From Phycisphaeraceae bacterium (GTDB taxonomy: Bacteria > Planctomycetota > Phycisphaerae > Phycisphaerales > UBA1924), in the NCBI GenBank assembly GCA_019636535.1, contig JAHBXK010000004.1, positions 62,001-126,000 of the forward strand: DNA of 64,000 nucleotides, given 5' to 3'. The position numbers were made by a program, and so were the translations under genes. The notes under the pieces were generated by a model. It did not search any database and was not told where the DNA came from. It saw nothing but the letters and a program-made list of their open reading frames with translations. This document shows, piece by piece, positions 57,115 through 64,000 of the stretch. The first letter of the stretch is position 1; every line of letters begins with the position of its first letter.

Positions 57115-57960
57115 ATGTCACACCCGCCCGCAAATCACCCCATCCTCGCCGGGCCGCACGGCCAGTCGACCGCCGGGCCGCTCGCCGTGCGCCTCAAGGG
57201 TGTCTCCAGGACCTTCGGTGAGGGCAAGACCGCCGTGCACGCGCTCCGAGGAATCGACCTCGAAGTGCCGCAGGGCGAACTGGTCATGCTCGTCGGGCCT
57301 TCCGGCTGCGGCAAGACCACACTCGTCTCCATCATCTCCGGCGTCCTCGACTCCGACGCCGGCGTCGCCGAAGTCTTCGGCCGGGACTGGCGCACGCTCT
57401 CCAACGATGAGCGCGCCATCCGCCGCCAGGACCTCGTCGGCTTCGTCTTCCAGCAGTTCAACCTCATCCCCACGCTCACCGTCATCGAGAACGTCTCGGT
57501 CCCACTGCTCATCCGCGGCGTGAAAGAGCGCGACGCCCACGAACGCTCCGCCCTCGCGCTCGCACGCGTCGGCCTCGGCGATCGTTTCGATTCGTTCCCT
57601 TCCCAACTCTCCGGCGGCATGCAGCAGCGCGTCGCCATCGCACGCGCCGTGGTCGGCACGCCGCGCCTCATCGTCTGCGATGAGCCCACCGCCGCGCTCG
57701 ACGCCAAACGCGGCCAGGACGTCATGGAGATCATCCACGAAGCCTCTCGGCTCGACGGCTCCCACAACGGCTCTCCGACCGGCTCGCCCCCCGGCCGCTG
57801 CGTCATCGTCGTCACCCACGACAGCCGCATCTTCCACTACGCCGACCGCATCGTCGAAATGGACGACGGCCGGCTCAAGGAAACCGTCTCCCGGCACATT
57901 CTCGAAGAAGCCCGCCACGTCCCGACGTACCGTGACGACGCAGACGAACAAGCCAAGTAA
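57115..57960 (+). CDS. ABC transporter ATP-binding protein (DevA-like)
   Basis: 281 residues. Walker A is GPSGCGKTT, the Q-loop is in FQQFNLIPTLTV, the signature is LSGGMQQRVAIARA, Walker B is LIVCDEPTAALD, and the switch His is in VVTHD. This is the LolD/MacB/DevA class that pairs with FtsX-type permeases. The N-terminus has about 20 extra residues before the ATPase fold. Together with the permease upstream and the adaptor downstream it should power export across the envelope. Confidence 0.95.
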   Translation: MSHPPANHPILAGPHGQSTAGPLAVRLKGVSRTFGEGKTAVHALRGIDLEVPQGELVMLVGPSGCGKTTLVSIISGVLDSDAGVAEVFGRDWRTLSNDERAIRRQDLVGFVFQQFNLIPTLTVIENVSVPLLIRGVKERDAHERSALALARVGLGDRFDSFPSQLSGGMQQRVAIARAVVGTPRLIVCDEPTAALDAKRGQDVMEIIHEASRLDGSHNGSPTGSPPGRCVIVVTHDSRIFHYADRIVEMDDGRLKETVSRHILEEARHVPTYRDDADEQAK

Positions 57961-58014
57961 GCACGGGCATCACGCCAGGCCACTCACCATCCTCCGATCC
58001 TTCTGCCCTTTCCC

Positions 58015-59067
58015 ATGTTCAAGCGTCTCTCCATCTTCGTCGCGATCATCGGCATCTTCTTCGCCATCTGGGTCGTCGCCACCAACAACCCGAAGGTCGA
58101 GGCCCCCGCACCGGCCAATCCGCCGAGCGTCAACCCCTTCGAGCGCGGCGTTGTGGCGCTCGGCCTGGTCGAGACCGCCACCCGCGATGTGCAGATCGCT
58201 GCGCCCGAACCGGGACGCGTCGTCGCCATCCACACCGAAGTGGGCCGTCCCGTCGCCAAGAACGACCCGCTCTTCACGCTCGACACCACCCAGCTCGACG
58301 CCGACATGCTCCGCGCTGTCGCCGCCCGTAACGCCACCAAGGCCGACCTCGACCGCATCAAGGCCCAGCCGCGCCCCGAGGACATCCCCCCGCTGCGCGC
58401 GGCGGTCGATCGCGCCCGAGCGCTCCACGACGACGCCGCCGATCGCCTCCGCAACCTCGAACTCGCCGCCGAGGTCAACGCCGCCAACCCCGACGAAGTC
58501 GCCCGCCAGCGCTTCGCCGTGCTCGCACTCCGGGGCTCGCTCGCCACAGCCCAGGCCGAACTCGACCGCGTGCTCGCCGGCGCGTGGGAGCCCGAGGTCC
58601 GCATCGCCGAGGCCAACCTCGCCCTCCGCGAGGCCGAGATCGAGGCCCTCACCAAGCGCATCGACCGTCTCACCGTCCGCTCGCCCATCGACGGCACCGT
58701 CCTGAAGCGCGACATCAGCGAAGGCGAGTACTTCGCCGCGGGCGCGAGCGTTGCCATGGTCCTCGGCGACCTTCAACACCTCCGCGTTCGCGCTCAGGTC
58801 GACGAGGAAGACACCCCCCTTCTTCGTCCGGGCGCCAAGGCCATCGGTCGCATCCGCGGCCCGTTCGACACGCGCCTCGAACTCACCATGCTCTGGGTCG
58901 AGCCCCTCGCGCGTCCAAAGCGCCAGATCTCCAACGCCGCCACCGAACTCATCGACACGCGCGTCGTCGACGTCATGTTCGACATCGCACCCAAGCCCGG
59001 CGTCACGCTCTACCCAGGTCAGGTGCTCGACGTCTTCATCGACGCCGGTCCAGACAACCAGCCCTGA
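58015..59067 (+). CDS. HlyD-family periplasmic adaptor (DevB-like)
   Basis: 350 residues. One N-terminal membrane helix (LSIFVAIIGIFFAIWVVATN) is followed by the biotinyl-lipoyl-like domain, split around an alpha-helical hairpin (about 110-215, with coiled-coil sequence such as LRAAVDRARALHDDAADRLR), and the beta-barrel domain (LTVRSPIDGTVLKRDISEGE, VRAQVDEEDTPLLRPGAKAI). The C-terminal end has GVTLYPGQVLDVFID. It is the third gene of the export operon and would link permease to an outer-membrane channel; no TolC gene is in the window. Confidence 0.92.
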   Translation: MFKRLSIFVAIIGIFFAIWVVATNNPKVEAPAPANPPSVNPFERGVVALGLVETATRDVQIAAPEPGRVVAIHTEVGRPVAKNDPLFTLDTTQLDADMLRAVAARNATKADLDRIKAQPRPEDIPPLRAAVDRARALHDDAADRLRNLELAAEVNAANPDEVARQRFAVLALRGSLATAQAELDRVLAGAWEPEVRIAEANLALREAEIEALTKRIDRLTVRSPIDGTVLKRDISEGEYFAAGASVAMVLGDLQHLRVRAQVDEEDTPLLRPGAKAIGRIRGPFDTRLELTMLWVEPLARPKRQISNAATELIDTRVVDVMFDIAPKPGVTLYPGQVLDVFIDAGPDNQP

Positions 59068-59165
59068 CCCCCCGGATACGTACCTGATACGAACAGACCG
59101 CCGGACGTTTCCGCACGCTTGATCAAAGCGAAACCCATCAAAAAACGGAACCCTCGACCTGCCGT

Positions 59166-59181
59166 GTAAGTAAACACTTAC
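59166..59181. promoter_or_regulatory. Inverted repeat GTAAGT-N4-ACTTAC, possible operator
   Basis: Perfect six-base arms separated by AAAC lie 76 bases before the ATG of the low-complexity gene at 59258, in a part of the gap that is AT-rich for this genome. The size fits a dimeric repressor. It is not followed by a T-run, so terminator use is unlikely. Confidence 0.4.
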
Positions 59182-59257
59182 CGGTGGACACAACGAAACG
59201 GGAGCCGACCCGCTCCGAGTCCCCCGCTGCCCGTTCCCGCCCAACAGGAGTGCGGCC

Positions 59258-61522
59258 ATGAACATCCCGAGATCCGTTTCCCGTCGCACCGGCAGAGCCC
59301 GCGTCATGCACACGGCCATCGCTGCGCTCATCGGTTCATCCGTCCTCGCGCCCGGCCTCGCCGCCGCGGCGGACAAGGGCAAGGCAAAGAACGACGAACA
59401 GCGCGCACCGATGGCCGCGCCCGCTCCCGCGCCGACCCCGCGAGCCACACAGCGCTCTCCGATTGCGCCCTCGGCACGCACACCCGCTCCGCAGCAGCGC
59501 CCATCGATCGCCACCCCCTCACCTCGAAACCCACAACCCACTGCCCCGCCGCAGACCCGCGCCCCGGAGCGCCGGGCCGCGGTCACGCCCGCACCCGCGC
59601 AACCCACTGCGCCACGCGCAGCACCCCCTCCCCCGCGCACGCCCGCGCTGCCCGTCGACTCGCGCAAGCCGACCGCAGCGCCCACAGCTCCATCTCCCAC
59701 GCCCGCCCCCCGCGCACAACCGCCCGCACGCGAACAACCCCGGTCGATCGAGCGCGCCCCTCAAGCACGCCCAACGGAACCGACCCGCGCTGCACCATCC
59801 CCGCAGCCGACCGCCCGCCCAACCGCGCCCACGCGGCAGACACCGAGCATCGACACCAACGTCGCACGCAGACAAGGCCTGAACCGCAGCGCATCGCCGA
59901 CGACCGATCCGCGTCCCGCCGCGCCGCAGACGCCCGCACCCCAGGCACGTCCAGCGCACGCACCCACGCCCGCCGCACCATCTCCCGCGCCACGCGCGAA
60001 CCCCGGCCGCGAGCGCGACGTCGCCGCACCCACACGCAACCTCGACCGCCGCGAGCCCGCGCTCCGTCCAGCGCCCACAACCCAGCCGCAACAGCCGGGC
60101 CGGCAAGCGCCCCGTTCCGACCGCGCTGCGCCATCACGTCCATCCGCCTCCACCCCCGTCTTCACACCACCGCCGCCCACGGCTGCGCCGGCGCGCCCCT
60201 CGATCACGCCCACGCCTCCGGCTCCCGCCGCGCAACAACGCCCGAACGCACCCTCCATCGATCGCAATCGAGACCGTGACCGCGATCTCGCCCCGCGCAC
60301 ACGAACACCTTCGATCGATACCTCCGTCGCACCGTCCCGAAACATCAACCACGACAGCAACCGCGACCACAACCGCTCATCAAGTCATCGCTGGAGCGAC
60401 GACCGACGAGGCCATGATCGTGACCAAGACCGAGGCCCCGACCGCGGACAAGGCCGCGGACGCGACTCGAACCGGGACTGGGATCACAACCACAGCCGGC
60501 GAGACGACCGCGACCGTCGCGCACACGGCTCACACTCCACCACGATCCACCACCATCATCACCACCACACCTACCAGCCGCCCCGCCGACGCTCCTCGGT
60601 TTCCATCTCCGTCGGGGGCTTCGGCGGTTGGAACGACCCGTTCTGGAACGTCGGCTTCCGTTACGGCTCTCCCGGCTGGTCCTCGTGCACAACGTTCTGG
60701 CCCGCCGGTTGGGGTCCCACTTGGGGTTGGAATGCCTGGTGCCCGCCGCGCCGAACCGTCTGGTGCAACACCGGCCCGTCGTGGTCTTTCTCCTTCTGGT
60801 TCGGCTCGGGACACTCCAGCTGGTCCACGTCTTGGGGCTGGTCTTCGTGGTGCGCCCCGGCGTGGTCCCGTCCCTGCCGGTCATCCTGCTTCGGCCCCTT
60901 CTGGCACCCGCCCACGCGCGTCTGGTGCTTCGCCGATCCGGTCCCCGTCTCTTCCGTCTCCACGGTCACCGTGCTCAACGCGTCCACGGCAGGCCTCGAA
61001 CTCTTCGGCGACTCCGACCCCTTCGCAGTCTTCTACACCGACGTGCCCCCGCTCGACAGCGCCGACCGGATCGCCGATGCCCCTCCCAGCCTCGACACCG
61101 CCGCGGCGATCGACGCTGCGTCGATCCAACTCCGCAGCGCGGCCAAGAGCGACCTGCTCACCGCCGCCTCCGCGCTCTGGCGCGAGGAGTACGCCTTCGG
61201 CGTCCGAACGATCCTCGCCGCCGCCGACCGCACGCCGCGCCTGCTCGCACTGGGCCTCTCCGACATGCTCTCCGAGCGCGAGCGTCAGGACCTCCGCCTC
61301 GCCCTCCTCCGCGTCGAGAACCCGCCACGACAACTCGTCCACGAACGCGACGCGGCCTTCGCCGCCGGCATCCTCCACGCCGCGCTCAACAACCGCGAAG
61401 AGGCCGCACGCTGGCTCACCATCGCCGAGCGCCTCGGCGAAACCAGCCCCACGCTCCAGATTCTCAGAGGCGAACTGGGCGCACGCACCCAAGCCATGCC
61501 CGTCCTGCAGGCCCGGCGCTGA
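59258..61522 (+). CDS. Low-complexity secreted protein with seven-histidine run
   Basis: 754 residues. A signal peptide ends near GLAAAAD (about residue 39). Residues 45-330 are Pro/Ala/Arg/Thr-rich and likely unfolded. Residues about 335-425 are Arg/Asp/His/Asn-rich (NRDRDRDLAPRTRT, DRRGHDRDQDRGPDRG). Seven His residues follow at 431-437 (60548-60568). Residues 440-550 are rich in Trp, Gly, Ser and Cys (GWSSWCAPAWSRPCRSSCFG). The last 190 residues look folded and helical (SDLLTAASALWREEYAFGVR). The layout suggests binding of metal or wall polymer, but no function can be named. The ATG has AGGAG nine bases upstream. A long second frame overlaps the 3' half and is judged a composition effect. 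Confidence 0.8.
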   Translation: MNIPRSVSRRTGRARVMHTAIAALIGSSVLAPGLAAAADKGKAKNDEQRAPMAAPAPAPTPRATQRSPIAPSARTPAPQQRPSIATPSPRNPQPTAPPQTRAPERRAAVTPAPAQPTAPRAAPPPPRTPALPVDSRKPTAAPTAPSPTPAPRAQPPAREQPRSIERAPQARPTEPTRAAPSPQPTARPTAPTRQTPSIDTNVARRQGLNRSASPTTDPRPAAPQTPAPQARPAHAPTPAAPSPAPRANPGRERDVAAPTRNLDRREPALRPAPTTQPQQPGRQAPRSDRAAPSRPSASTPVFTPPPPTAAPARPSITPTPPAPAAQQRPNAPSIDRNRDRDRDLAPRTRTPSIDTSVAPSRNINHDSNRDHNRSSSHRWSDDRRGHDRDQDRGPDRGQGRGRDSNRDWDHNHSRRDDRDRRAHGSHSTTIHHHHHHHTYQPPRRRSSVSISVGGFGGWNDPFWNVGFRYGSPGWSSCTTFWPAGWGPTWGWNAWCPPRRTVWCNTGPSWSFSFWFGSGHSSWSTSWGWSSWCAPAWSRPCRSSCFGPFWHPPTRVWCFADPVPVSSVSTVTVLNASTAGLELFGDSDPFAVFYTDVPPLDSADRIADAPPSLDTAAAIDAASIQLRSAAKSDLLTAASALWREEYAFGVRTILAAADRTPRLLALGLSDMLSERERQDLRLALLRVENPPRQLVHERDAAFAAGILHAALNNREEAARWLTIAERLGETSPTLQILRGELGARTQAMPVLQARR

Positions 61523-61549
61523 TCTCGTGCTCGACCACGCCGCAAGCGC

Positions 61550-62341
61550 TCACCCGCGCATTGCGCGCGACGCCCTCAGCACGTACGGCGCCGCCGACCA
61601 CGCCGTCACCAAAACCGTGATCCACACCAGCCACCGCACACCGGCGCCGATCATGGCCCATCGCTCCTGCGCGACTTCGCTCTCCGCCATCACCGGCATC
61701 GCCAGATAGATCAGCACCACCGGCACGCACACCGACTGCAACACCATCTTCGCTTTGCCGCTCGTCGTCGCCGCGAACGAGACGCCCCTGGCCTCCACCG
61801 CCGCTCGCAGCGACGTCACCAGCAGTTCGCGCGCGATGATCACCACCACCATCCACCCTTCCACGAAACTCACCGTCACTCGTGCCCGCACCGTCTCCGC
61901 GAGGTCACCCGCGTGCGGCGAGATCACGACACCCTGTGCGTCCTCCACAAAGCCGCGCGACGCCAGCAGCACGAAAGCGCCCAGCACCAGCACCTTGTCC
62001 GCGAACGGGTCCATCACCCGTCCGAACACCGACACCACCCCCCACCGCCGCGCGAAGTACCCGTCCAGCGCATCCGTCAGCGCCGCCACGACGAACAGCC
62101 CCGCCGCAAGCAGCATCACGCCATCCCACGGATTCTCAACGGCCGCAAGCCGCGCCTCGCGCCCAAGCACATAGTCGTGCGCTGACAGCATCGCAATGAA
62201 CGCCGCGGCCATCACCAGCCGCAGCACCGTCAACGCGTTCGGCAGGCTCCGTCTCCACCCAGCCACCGGCGCACCTCCCCCCCCGGTTCCCCGCTCCGTT
62301 CCCCCCGCGCTCGGCCCGGCGTTGCTCGGCATCGCCGCCAT
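61550..62341 (-). CDS. pgsA: CDP-diacylglycerol-glycerol-3-phosphate phosphatidyltransferase
   Basis: 263 residues. The CDP-alcohol phosphotransferase motif is complete: D90-x2-D93-G94-x2-A97-R98-x8-G107-x3-D111-x3-D115. Six membrane helices follow the usual order. Starting helix LPNALTVLRLVMAAAFIAML is the PgsA type. The enzyme makes phosphatidylglycerol phosphate, the precursor of phosphatidylglycerol and cardiolipin. A loop of about 25 residues (EDAQGVVISPHAGDLAETVR) between helices is longer than in E. coli. ATG 62341 has a weak GGA before it; a GTG at 62404 extends the frame into low-complexity sequence. It is divergent from nuoJ. PgsA rather than phosphatidylserine synthase is inferred from the N-terminal helix. 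Confidence 0.88.
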   Translation of the reverse strand: MAAMPSNAGPSAGGTERGTGGGGAPVAGWRRSLPNALTVLRLVMAAAFIAMLSAHDYVLGREARLAAVENPWDGVMLLAAGLFVVAALTDALDGYFARRWGVVSVFGRVMDPFADKVLVLGAFVLLASRGFVEDAQGVVISPHAGDLAETVRARVTVSFVEGWMVVVIIARELLVTSLRAAVEARGVSFAATTSGKAKMVLQSVCVPVVLIYLAMPVMAESEVAQERWAMIGAGVRWLVWITVLVTAWSAAPYVLRASRAMRG

Positions 62342-62565
62342 CGTAATCCACACGCCCGCCTCAACCCCCAAGAAGTTCAACCCCCCACCCCACCCCGCCC
62401 GCACCCGTCTTGAAGGCTCTCCCGCCCCGAACTATCCTCCACACCCTCGCCCCCCGAACCGCCGCGGCATCTGTCCGCCCGTCGGAATCCGGCCCGGGCG
62501 TCGGGTTTCCGGAGGGTGGAAGGGGACCGACCGGTGTCGACCGGACGTCGTGGGAGCCGCTGCGC

Positions 62566-63657
62566 GTGGTCGAACTGGCGCTCGCGAATCTGGCCAGCCC
62601 AGCCCTGCTCTACGCCGGGTGTGCTTTGGGCGCAATCGGCATCGCCTTGGCTCTCCCCAGAAAGGGTGTCAGCCCGCAGATCGTCGGCGCACTCATCGCC
62701 GGTGCCGGTCTCGGGGCAATGCTCTTGGCGATCGGAATCGTCAATCCACGGGTTCTCCCCAACTACCACTTCTACATCTTCGGCTTCATCGCCCTCGGTG
62801 CCTCGTTGCGGGTCATCACCCACCCCCGACCCGTCTACGCCGCTCTGTACTTCATACTCACTATCCTCGCCTCCGCCGGACTCTATGTCCTTATGTCGGC
62901 GGAGTTTATGGCCTTCGCCCTCATCATCGTCTACGCCGGGGCGATCCTCATCACCTACCTCTTCGTCATCATGCTCGCCACCGAGACGCCCACGGCGGAC
63001 GCCGTCGAGGCACTCAGCGAGTACGACCGCTACAGCCGCGAGCCCGTTCTCGGTTCGATCACCGGCCTTGTCCTCCTCGCCGGCCTGACCACCCTGATCG
63101 GTCGAGGAGTGGGCGAGATGCAGCCCGCGAGCATCTACACCAACGCCGACCGAATCGAGTGGCTGCCGCGGAAGGTCGAGCAGTCGCTCCGCCGTGCGGG
63201 ACTCATGCTCCCCGATGAGCACATCGCCCGCGGCGAACCCGCCGCTAACGGCGCTCCCGGTCCCCTCCTGATCAGCCTTAACCCCGGCCCCGACGGCGCC
63301 ATCGTCGGCTCCGTCACCGTCGCCTACGGACAGGCCGGCACCAAGGTCATCTCCTCCGACGACCCCAACTGGCCGGCCGATCTTGGCATCTCAAACCCCG
63401 AGGGCGTCGGATTCACGCTCTTGGCCGATCACCCCGGCGGCATCGAGGTCGCCGGCGTCATCCTTCTCATGGCCATGCTCGGCGCCGTCGTGCTCGCTCG
63501 CCGCAAAGTCCAACTCGACGAAGACGCGCGCCGCGACCTCATGGCCCGCCGCCAGTCCGAGCAACTCGCCCGGGGCGGCGTCAACGAGCCCTTCGCCGCC
63601 AACACCCCGCTTGCTCCCAGCACGCTCAGCGGCAACTGGGAAGGAGGCGCCGCTTGA
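62566..63657 (+). CDS. nuoJ: NADH-quinone oxidoreductase subunit J
   Basis: 363 residues. Five membrane helices, with the NuoJ core ALGASLRVITHPRPVYAALY and FMAFALIIVYAGAILITYLF, then MLATET. Helix 3 of NuoJ carries the pi-bulge and is part of the proton route of Complex I. The loop between helices 4 and 5 (about 165-290) is much longer than in E. coli NuoJ and is exposed; the C-terminal 50 residues are Arg-rich and polar. The GTG at 62566 has GGGAG nine bases upstream and is preferred to a TTG at 62410. The stop overlaps the nuoK start by four bases. Confidence 0.9.
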   Translation: MVELALANLASPALLYAGCALGAIGIALALPRKGVSPQIVGALIAGAGLGAMLLAIGIVNPRVLPNYHFYIFGFIALGASLRVITHPRPVYAALYFILTILASAGLYVLMSAEFMAFALIIVYAGAILITYLFVIMLATETPTADAVEALSEYDRYSREPVLGSITGLVLLAGLTTLIGRGVGEMQPASIYTNADRIEWLPRKVEQSLRRAGLMLPDEHIARGEPAANGAPGPLLISLNPGPDGAIVGSVTVAYGQAGTKVISSDDPNWPADLGISNPEGVGFTLLADHPGGIEVAGVILLMAMLGAVVLARRKVQLDEDARRDLMARRQSEQLARGGVNEPFAANTPLAPSTLSGNWEGGAA

Positions 63658-64000
63658 ACACCCTCTTCTGCACCCTCGCGCAGTCGGGCTGGCCCGAGCC
63701 CATGCCCACCGGCACCCTCTTCCACTACCTCGTGATCTCCGCCGCCATGTTCGTGATCGGCCTCATCGGCTTCGTGACCCGGCGGAACCTCATCATCATG
63801 TTCCTCTGCACCGAACTGATGTTCCAGGCGGCGGGCCTGTCGCTCATCGCCTTCAGCCGCTTCCATCTCAACCACACCGGCGAGACGTTCGTCATCTTCG
63901 TCCTCACCGTCGCCGCCGCCGAGGCGGCCCTCGCGCTGGCGCTGGTGGTGCTCCTCTTCCGTCGTAAGGAATCGCTCGACGCCGAGCGATGGGCCGAACT
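63654..64000 (+). CDS. nuoK: NADH-quinone oxidoreductase subunit K, 3' end cut by window
   Basis: At least 115 residues are visible. The two proton-channel glutamates of NuoK are at E54 (FLCTELMFQ) and E90 (AAAEAALALAL), 36 apart as in E. coli (36 and 72). Three membrane helices are predicted. The start is a TTG at 63654, which overlaps the nuoJ stop (TTGA) and has AAGGAGG six bases upstream; the first ATG is at 63702. The TTG form gives an 18-residue N-terminal extension. The cluster probably continues with nuoL, outside the window. Confidence 0.92.
   Translation, partial: MNTLFCTLAQSGWPEPMPTGTLFHYLVISAAMFVIGLIGFVTRRNLIIMFLCTELMFQAAGLSLIAFSRFHLNHTGETFVIFVLTVAAAEAALALALVVLLFRRKESLDAERWAE

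Noticed and set aside
60548-60568. The His run as a cloning tag or sequencing artefact
   Set aside because: It uses mixed CAC and CAT codons and sits in the middle of a gene between other His-rich sequence, so it is natural.
60276-61709. A 477-codon second plus-strand frame over the 3' half of the His-rich gene
   Set aside because: Its product is Thr/Ala/Pro/Ser-rich and has no start signal; the frame chosen has a signal peptide, a good ribosome binding site and a folded C-terminal domain.

Overview
This is 64 kb of GC-rich bacterial chromosome that reads like a planctomycete, most likely of the Phycisphaerae/Phycisphaerales. The clues are large secreted proteins ending in paired dockerin-like repeats, two proteins with a C-terminal 'PAPGA' sorting signal, a DUF1559-type prepilin, several planctomycete-style secreted lipoproteins, and core genes scattered singly rather than in the operons usual in other phyla. 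I see no mobile element, CRISPR array, rRNA or origin. One tRNA (Arg, anticodon CCT) is present. The organism assignment is inference from gene content, not from a marker gene.

Layout. 1-1.1 kb: 5' part of a secreted metzincin-type protease. 1.4-11.2 kb: dihydrolipoyl dehydrogenase, then two large secreted multidomain proteins with dockerin-like C-termini that flank an unrecognised 433-residue protein. 11.4-21.1 kb: MarR regulator, NadA, divergent PabB, a small lipoprotein, copper ATPase CopA, tRNA-Arg, YchF and an RlmN-type radical SAM enzyme. 21.1-26.4 kb: an overlapping FAD-oxidoreductase/aldo-keto reductase pair, a GH20 hexosaminidase, and TsaE carrying a C-terminal YacG-like extension. 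26.7-36.0 kb: PEP-CTERM-like protein, an ExbB-ExbD-ExbD energiser operon, a lipoprotein FKBP, PdxA, an M1 peptidase and ComM. 36.2-45.4 kb: a stand-alone receiver domain, three secreted proteins of unknown function (one with a possible CX4CH haem site), and OppA-OppB without the rest of an Opp transporter. 45.4-53.9 kb: pilin-like protein, AsnS, a second PEP-CTERM-like protein, a thioredoxin-like TlpA protein, a secreted HExxH protein and a MacB-type permease. 54.0-64 kb: a YoaK-STAS fusion, a DinB-like protein, a three-gene DevBCA-like export operon, a low-complexity secreted protein with a seven-histidine run, PgsA, and the start of nuoJK.

Functionally the window mixes single housekeeping genes (NAD, folate, pyridoxal phosphate, tRNA modification, aminoacylation, phospholipid, Complex I) with a large cell-envelope and secreted set. 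Two kinds of translation start can be told apart. Secreted and envelope genes often carry a clear AGGAG-type ribosome binding site. At least ten other genes have none, but have a TANNNT hexamer 5-9 bases before the start codon, which suggests leaderless transcripts. I consider this start-site dichotomy, the TsaE-YacG fusion and the YoaK-STAS fusion the observations most worth following.
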